A stretch of DNA of 26,614 nt from Atkinsonella hypoxylon (lineage: Eukaryota > Ascomycota > Sordariomycetes > Hypocreales > Clavicipitaceae), in assembly GCA_000729835.1 (NCBI GenBank), contig JFHB01000307.1, positions 1 to 26,614 on the forward strand. The letters run 5' to 3'. Each line of letters opens with the position of its first letter. The first letter of the stretch is position 1. A model generated the notes under the pieces. The model saw only the letters and a list, made by a program, of their open reading frames with translations, was not told the DNA's origin and searched no databases. This document shows positions 20,154 to 26,614 of this stretch, piece by piece. Both the position numbers and the translations under genes were made by a program.

Positions 20154-23100
20154 CTATTTTGCTAAAAGTAAAGAAAAGTAAAAGAAGAAGGTTTAAATAG
20201 AGGCAGACTAAAAGAATTTATAGGGAATCTAGATAGAGTAAGTAGTTAAAGTAGTTATAAGGCTATAGCTTATTAAATCTAGCATTCTAAAGTTAAATTT
20301 CTTCCTAAAGATTCCTATTTAATTCTATAATAAGGGACTGTTACATTAGATCTACCTAGATACTAGAACCTCTTTAGTGTTAGTTAATAAAGTATAGTTA
20401 ACTTAGTTTAGTTAAAATATAAAATAGGCAAAAATAGAGCTAAAACTAGTTACTAAAGTGCAATTGTCCTTCTATATCTCTAAGACAGCTACATTTAACT
20501 TCTATATCCCTAAATCTATATATAGCGTACTTATAACTAGCTATTTTATAGTTATAGCTAATGTAATAAGTAACCTAGAACTAAAGCTCCTTCTAGGTTT
20601 AACCTTTCTCTATAATTATAGTGTTAAAATCGATTTTATTCGCTCTAGAGCTACTATTAGGTCTATTTATAATATAGTTATAGAAATAGGTATCTTTTAG
20701 CTAATTTTAAAGATTCTATATTAGAATGTAACAGCAGTATAAGCTATAATAATTTCGCTAAAATTGTAGAAGTATATTCTAGTTAAATAGAAGGAGGTAC
20801 TAGTTAATAAGAAGGCTACTGCTTACTATATATACTTAAAATCTAACCTTATTCTAGATGTATTGCTTAGTATAACTAACTAGGAATAAATAGTAGCCTA
20901 TAACTATTTAGATAAATTTATTATAATCTAGAAAAATTAAAAGGTTACTTATCTTTAGTATAATAAAGGGCTTAAGGCTAACTATATAATTATAAACCTA
21001 TTTAATTTATATATATATTTTTCTAAGGATATTGCACTTAATAATAGTTTATTACCTACAGAAGATTATAAGACTTAAGAAGAAGGTAACAGTAGTAGAT
21101 TTAACCCTAAGAAAGTTAATAATAGTATCTCTATATATAGAATCTCTTATTCTAAGAATATACTATATATCTACAATAAATATAAGGTTAAGGTAGAAAA
21201 CTTAAACCTAAATATTGCAGCTAAACTTATTAACTTAATAGATAAATACAATATTTATTATAATAGAGGTATTATTTCTATACCTAAAGACTAATATATA
21301 AGAGTAAATCTAGTAGATAAATAGTAGAAGCAGCTAAAATCTATTTAAATCTACCTACTAGGAGCTAAAGATAAAGCTAAGCTAGATAAGGTTTATAATA
21401 AGCTATATTTAAGTAGAAAGATATTATATTTAGACAACCTAGTAGCTATAGCCTACCTAGCCTTTATAGTGTAAATTAAAACCTTAATAGAAAGAAAAGA
21501 ATAAGTTATAGTTAATATAAGGCTACTTAATAGTGTAGTAATACTAAATATATACTCTTTACTAGATTAATTAAACATTATAGTAAATATATATAGTAAG
21601 AAGATGTTTTTACTCTTTAATATATTAGGGTTTTTCTACTAGCTTTTTGTAAGATAAGAGCATTAATCTTATATAGTAGTAATATTAAAATAAGAATTAA
21701 AAGTATTAAATATAGCGCTTATAGGCTTTAAGAATGCATTAGCTTTTACTTAATAGTATATAAACTAATTATTTTAAAAGCACTAATATTTTATATAAAT
21801 CTATATTAATAACATTATTATATTCTCTAACTCTACTAAGGACTACCTTATATACCTTAATATAGTTTTATTAATTCTAGAGAAAAATAAGTTAATAATA
21901 GCTATAAAGAAGTTATTTATAGACTACTTAGCTATTTAGCTATTAGGTTTTATTATTAATAGCAATAGAATTACTAATATAAATAATAAGCTAAAAGCTT
22001 TTTAAAAACTTAAGTTTCTAGTAGATCTTATAAATCTAAAGACCTTTATTAGTATAGCTAGCTTTTTATAGAAGAGTATTCTATAGTTTAATATATAAAT
22101 TTACTTACTATAGAAATAAAAGACTACTTTACTATAAGAGCTTTATAAGAAAGACTTAACTAATAGTTTACTAAAACTAATATACTAAAAGAAAGCTTAA
22201 GAAGTAACGTTTTTACTAAAACCTAAGAAAAAGAAAGTATTCTAAAAGGTAAAAGTATACCTTAATAAAAATACTATTCTATAGCACTATAACTCTAGTA
22301 AGTATTTATTCTTTAAAGTTAACGCTTATAAGGAAGAATTTAGGCTCTTTATCTTCTAGCTTATAGGTAAATAGAACAGTTACAGTATACTTAGTAAAGA
22401 TATTAAAAACAATAAGCTTTAACTAATTCTTTTTCTCTTAAGATATACTTTTAACCTAAAGAAACGTTATAGATTAACTAAGGTAGAGGTAGCTATAATT
22501 ATATAAAGTGTCTAAAAGCTATAGAAAATAGTTTAATTTAACTACTACACTATTAATATTATTATAGACTACTTATTAGCAAAAGGGATTATTAAATATA
22601 CCTTACTTACTACAATAGATCTAGATAAAGCTAACCTAAAATTAGCTAAAGTAGTTAATTATTTATTATAATTTAACCTAAGAGTTTTCTATATACTAAA
22701 AGTGCTAAATATAGTGCTAAATATACTCTTTAGGTTACTAGTTACAGTTTTATACTAAGAGAAGGCTTATAATAGCAAATTTAATAAGCTTAATATAAGT
22801 GTATTTTTTGCTAAAGAATATAGCGCTATAGCAGTATTAAATAAAGGTTTAAAAGAGGAAATTGTTTAAGGCTATAGTTTTAATCTAAAGTTTAGCAGAA
22901 TTATAGAAGGTATTAAGGACTTTTATAAAAAGTAGAATTAATAAAATTAATAATAAAGACTAAGGATTCTGCTGTATAAATAGACTCTATAAAATAATAA
23001 ACTTTTATACTATTATAATAGAAAAGGCCTATTTTAACTGTATATATCTATAAAGGTTGTAGAATCTATTCTTAAAATAGTTTATAATAATTAAAACTAT

Positions 23101-24495
23101 TTTAGTGCTTATAGAATAGCACTAAAATTGTAGGCAGTTTACTTTCTATAGATATATAAGTAGATTTAAATCTATATTGCTTACTGCTGCACCTATAAAG
23201 AAAATGTAATTAACTATAGTAAGCTACTAAAGGAATTAAGGTTATTAGAGTTAGTTTTAATGCTTTTCTATATAATTTTACTTAATTTTATTACTAATAT
23301 ACCTAAAGTTAGCTTAATAAACACTTTATAGCAAAAAGATAGATATAGCTTCTATAACTTACTATATCTAGTAAATTACCTATTTAGTAAGTAAATAATC
23401 CTTATATTTAAGCATATAATATATATAGTAGAAATTTAGGTAGAACTACTCTTATAGATACTGTATTTATTAGACTAAAGCCTTCTTAAGTAGATTATAA
23501 GCAACTAAGATCTAAAGTTTATTTCTAACGTTTAAAGAAGTATATTTACCTAAATTAGAAGTAAATTACTTATAGCTATAGCTTACTACCTATAGATAAA
23601 TAGAACAGCTAAACAGAAGAATTAAATAGTTATTATTGCTATTTAATACTATATAGTTATAAATCTAGATATACTATAGACTGTAATACTTCTAGCACTA
23701 CAGTACTAACTTAATAATGTAGTAGTAGCTAATATAGGGATTTTCTTTAATAAACTTATATATAGTTTCTAACTAGCTACTATTATTAATTTAATCTAAT
23801 TAGATAATGTTTCTAGCAATAGAATAGATATAAGCAATATAGCTATACTTTAGAAGCTATATTAGCAAGAGGTAGAAACAGCTATTAGTATAGTAAATAC
23901 CTTAAGTAAGATTAAATATAACGCCTAGTATAAGCTTATTAACATTAAAGTAGAGAATATAGTCTATTTATAATTACACTAAGGATATATACTTCTAAGA
24001 AAGCTAAAAAAGAAATAGTCTCCTTAATAGGTAAAGCTATATAAGGTTCTTATAAAAGTAAGCCTATTATTATTTTACCTAGATTTCCTACTAGATTTAT
24101 ATATATACTTAGTAGTATTAGTAGCTTACCTTTAGAAGCTAAGATAAAGTAAAGACCCTTTTAACTAAAAAGAGTAACTACTACTGCTAATTGTAATAAA
24201 AGGGTTTAGTATAGAGAACTATTAGGAAATTAAGCGAATTTACGCCTATTAAATCTAATATTTCTGCAGTAAGTTAAGTAAGCTATATTTAGAATTCCTT
24301 ATACAATAGAAAGGGTTCTTTACTAAAGATAACTAATAGATTACTAAAGATAAGCTTAAAGTTAATGCTTTTAAAATTATAAATAAATATTAATAGAAGC
24401 ACTCTATAAATTAAGAAGAAAAGTATTAGCGTTATTAAAAGAGTAATATAGCTTACTAAAAAACCTTAAATTAGCTAGTAGAAGCCTACTACTAA
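20154..24495 (+). pseudogene. Gypsy protease-RT-RNase H-integrase, 3' segment of gag-pol
   Basis: The frame continues unbroken in phase from the gag part to about TAA 24493. The protease motif is LDTRTSLVLVNK (D at 20359; DTGTS expected), followed by LLGL.FLYNY. RT has VNIRLLNSVV at 21511, motif A FNILGFFYQ with Asn at 21619 in place of Asp, and YINN at 21802-21813 instead of YIDD. RNase H follows to about 22900. Integrase shows all three catalytic residues altered by G-to-A: Asn 23284, Asn 23503 and Lys 23611, with the D,D-35-E spacing preserved. A typical post-integrase tail (SPQQVKLYKVL) and a possible degenerate chromodomain follow to 24495. With the 5' part the ORF is about 2,220 codons in one frame without a gag-pol frameshift. 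Confidence 0.88.
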
Positions 24496-24956
24496 CTCTT
24501 TTCTTTATAAGTCTTAAATTTCCTTTATTATATAATAGATTATTTAAATCTTTTAGTATCTCTTTCTTTATTTCTTTATTTATTATTATTAGAACTATTA
24601 AAATTAACCTATATTATAGAGTTATAGAAGGTTAGGAAGAAAACACCTATAAATCTATATACTATTGTTTTAACCTACTTTTTCTGTAAATTTACCTTTA
24701 CTTTTATAAATTTTTATGCTTTTTACTATATAACCTTTTTATTATACCTTTATATATTATAAAGTCTTTATAAATTTATTAATACTATTGCAGCTGCTGC
24801 TCTTTCTATCCCTTTAGGCTATTATTTAGCTACTTTTAACAGTTAAACACTAAAATACTACACTAAAGGCAATAGACTGCCTATAGAGTAAATTCCTATA
24901 GCCTATAGAACTAATTAGCCTCTATAGAGCTACTTCTAGCCCCTTCTGTTCCTTTT
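24496..24956. other. AT-rich gap between gypsy pol and ORF E2
   Basis: No gene or LTR is recognisable. The left half (about 24510-24780) is strongly T-rich on this strand, with repeated TTTATAAAT-type strings. It does not match the 243-bp LTR in either orientation, so the expected gypsy 3' LTR is not here. The segment may hold the promoter and leader of E or a decayed gypsy 3' end. Confidence 0.5.
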
Positions 24957-25946
24957 ATAGAAAATCTACTACTATTATTCTTTTCTTTTAGTAGTTTAAA
25001 ATTATTAATTCTAGCGAACCTAGATAGCTTATTCTAAGAAGGGAATAACAATAGTAACTACACTTAAGCTATAATACTACTACTATTTAAACCTAAAGAA
25101 GAATATATTGCTTCTAATATATATATTAATTATAACAATAGTTTTAACACTAAAAGTAAAGGTTTTAAGTTTAAGGAGCAGGAATATAACTATAAAGGTA
25201 ATACAGTAGCTATAGAGCTAAATAACATTAAAACTTATCTTATATTACTTAATTTCTACTGCTTATATAGCACTTTTAGTAGGCCTAGAAGTGCTAAGAG
25301 CACCCTAAAAGTTAATAAGTTTATCTTTAGCACTATTTCTATAGAAATTAAAGATAATATTAACATTACTAATATAGAGCCTATTATAGAGGACTATAGT
25401 TAGTATTGCTACACTAATAGAGCTAAAGAAAAGGTATAGAATATAGAAAATACTATCTATACTTATACCTATAAATTTGCCCTTAAAGGCAGTATAATAG
25501 ATAAAACTAGTATTAAGGTCTTTAAAGACAATATATATTACTTACTCTAGCAGAATATAGTAATATATATCTTTAGGATTTAGAATAACTATAAAGTAAA
25601 GCGCTAGAACTAGCAATATAAAGGCAAGAATGCTAAGGCATCTATAAGTAACACTAGAGTAGCTAGAAGAGGCAAGATATAGGCAAAAGCAGCAGCTACT
25701 ATATACTACAGTAGCAATATAGTAAAAAGAGATAAAGAAACTATTACTATAGATTTATCTACTAGTCTGCTGTTACAAGCAGCGTTACTTACTATTTACT
25801 TCTCTAATAAATTTAGCGGGATTAATAGCACTATTGTAGGTGCTTTAGCTAGCATTAGCTGCATAGACTTACTCTTTATTCTATTAGCTAAGGTGCAATC
25901 CTAGAGCTAGCGTAACAGTCTCCTTTAGAAGAAGTATAAATCTAAC
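24957..25946 (+). pseudogene. Unrecognised repeated ORF E, N-terminal part (copy E2)
   Basis: One frame, about 330 codons with few stops, runs from near 24957 (IENLLLLFFSFSSLKLLILA) through 25017, 25128 and 25596 to the reverse copia LTR at 25947. The N-terminal 40 codons are Leu/Phe/Ser rich, probably Pro/Ser rich before C-to-T change. A charged middle follows (KGFKFKEQEYNYKGNT, then IIEDYS, TNRAKEKV). From 25588 it overlaps E1: KASISNTRVARRGKIQAKAA here against KASVGNARVARRGKI there. No ATG start is visible, and one may have been lost to ATA. The C-terminal part should lie right of the window, after the LTR. I recognise no family; only repetition, frame conservation and RIP show that it is a mobile or multicopy coding unit. 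Confidence 0.55.
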
Positions 25947-26614
25947 TATTGAAAATAATAGGGATTACAGGACTAGATAGAAGAGGGTAGTGGTCTCTTA
26001 TATTTAGCACCTGTAATTGCTCCTAGCAATTATCACGTAGTGGAAGCAGCAGCAGCCTAAATCAAGCTGTAGTGTATAGTATAGATTACGTAGAGGCAGT
26101 AGATAACTATAATAATAGTAGTATCTTATATTAAGAGCGCTGTAACGAACAAGTAAGGGTAGGATCTTAAATCTTTCTAGTCCCTTATAGACCTACTGAC
26201 TATATTGGCGGGCTGTAGTCGCTAGAAGGGGCTTATAGGCTACTTTATAATTTCCGCAAAAAGATTTACTATATAAAAACAAAAAAATCGACTTACAGCT
26301 ATACAAACGAGACGCTTATGTGTACAATTTAACAAATTCCACTAATAACAAGCAACCCTTATTAGCAACTCTATCTAACAATTATACTATTAAATAGCCC
26401 TAATTCTTAGCTTTTAAATAATATACTTTTTGAATTTCTACCACTGCTAGTTGTAGAGAAAATCGCTGTTAAAGTTAACTATAGGTTAGGCAACTTTGCC
26501 TTAGTTGATTCTAGATGTTTTGCATCTAGTAACAGCAATATCTCTACCAAAAATCAACGTAACAAGACCTAATGAGGGTCACGTGATAGAGCAACTAGTA
26601 GGCATAAAAATGGG
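25947..26614 (-). repeat. Reverse copia LTR in E2 (cut by window end)
   Basis: It begins TATTGAAAATAATAGGG, the reverse complement of the LTR 3' end, and runs 668 bases to the window edge, about 26 bases short of the LTR 5' terminus. The flank CTAAC (25942-25946) is the expected target duplication. It contains CACGTG (26580-26585) and the branched dyad in reverse. It lies about 355 bases downstream, in E coordinates, of the other reverse LTR insertion. Whether it is solo or starts a full reverse element depends on sequence beyond the edge. Confidence 0.9.

Larger units (their letters stand above)
9453..24495 (+). mobile_element. Ty3/gypsy retrotransposon, RIP-decayed, split by copia copy 2
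   Basis: LTR, leader, gag, protease, RT, RNase H and integrase are in gypsy order on the + strand. The protein frame continues exactly across copy 2 once the 8031-bp element and one 5-bp duplication are removed. I find no 3' LTR between the pol end (about 24495) and the window end, so the right end is truncated, rearranged or belongs to a different LTR family. An alternative is that the LTR at 9453 is a solo insertion and the gypsy coding region has no LTRs left. Confidence 0.8.

Noticed and set aside
20458..20700. Independent 80-codon gene
   Set aside because: It is in frame with the gypsy protease motif upstream (20359) and RT downstream; it is simply a stop-free part of gag-pol.

Overview
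The window looks like AT-rich, repeat-packed heterochromatin from a filamentous ascomycete (Pezizomycotina). Every long coding frame is a transposable-element gene riddled with TAG and TAA codons. The damage is directional: Gln and Trp codons have become stops, catalytic Asp codons have become Asn, and C-to-T/G-to-A transitions dominate wherever two copies can be aligned. That is the signature of repeat-induced point mutation (RIP). I see no intact host gene, tRNA, rRNA or CRISPR array.

Layout. (1) Positions 1-7642: a Ty1/copia element (copy 1), cut only by the left window edge, with leader, one gag-pol frame, polypurine tract and 693-bp 3' LTR. (2) 7643-8092: the reverse-orientation front part of a LTR of the same family, into which copy 1 appears to have jumped. 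(3) 8093-9210: the C-terminal part of an unrecognised repeated ORF, called E here. (4) 9453-24495: a Ty3/gypsy gag-pol on the + strand with a 243-bp LTR at its left end. It is split at 12118-20148 by a second full-length copia element (copy 2) flanked by perfect 5-bp duplications (AAAAC). (5) 19859-20101: a solo gypsy LTR inside the 3' LTR of copy 2, with its own 5-bp duplication (ACTAC) and almost no RIP decay. (6) 24957-25946: the N-terminal part of a second copy of ORF E. (7) 25947-26614: another reverse copia LTR interrupting that second E copy and running off the window.

The order of events can be read from the nesting: E is older than the reverse copia LTR, which is older than copia copy 1; the gypsy element is older than copia copy 2, which is older than the solo gypsy LTR. 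The copia family carries a primer binding site matching the anticodon region of initiator tRNA-Met (the half-tRNA priming style of Drosophila copia). Its LTR also has a conserved 78-nt branched dyad structure. The most novel-looking item is ORF E: about 580 codons assembled from the two partial copies, with a coiled-coil-like stretch and a C-terminal Cys cluster, whose family I could not name.
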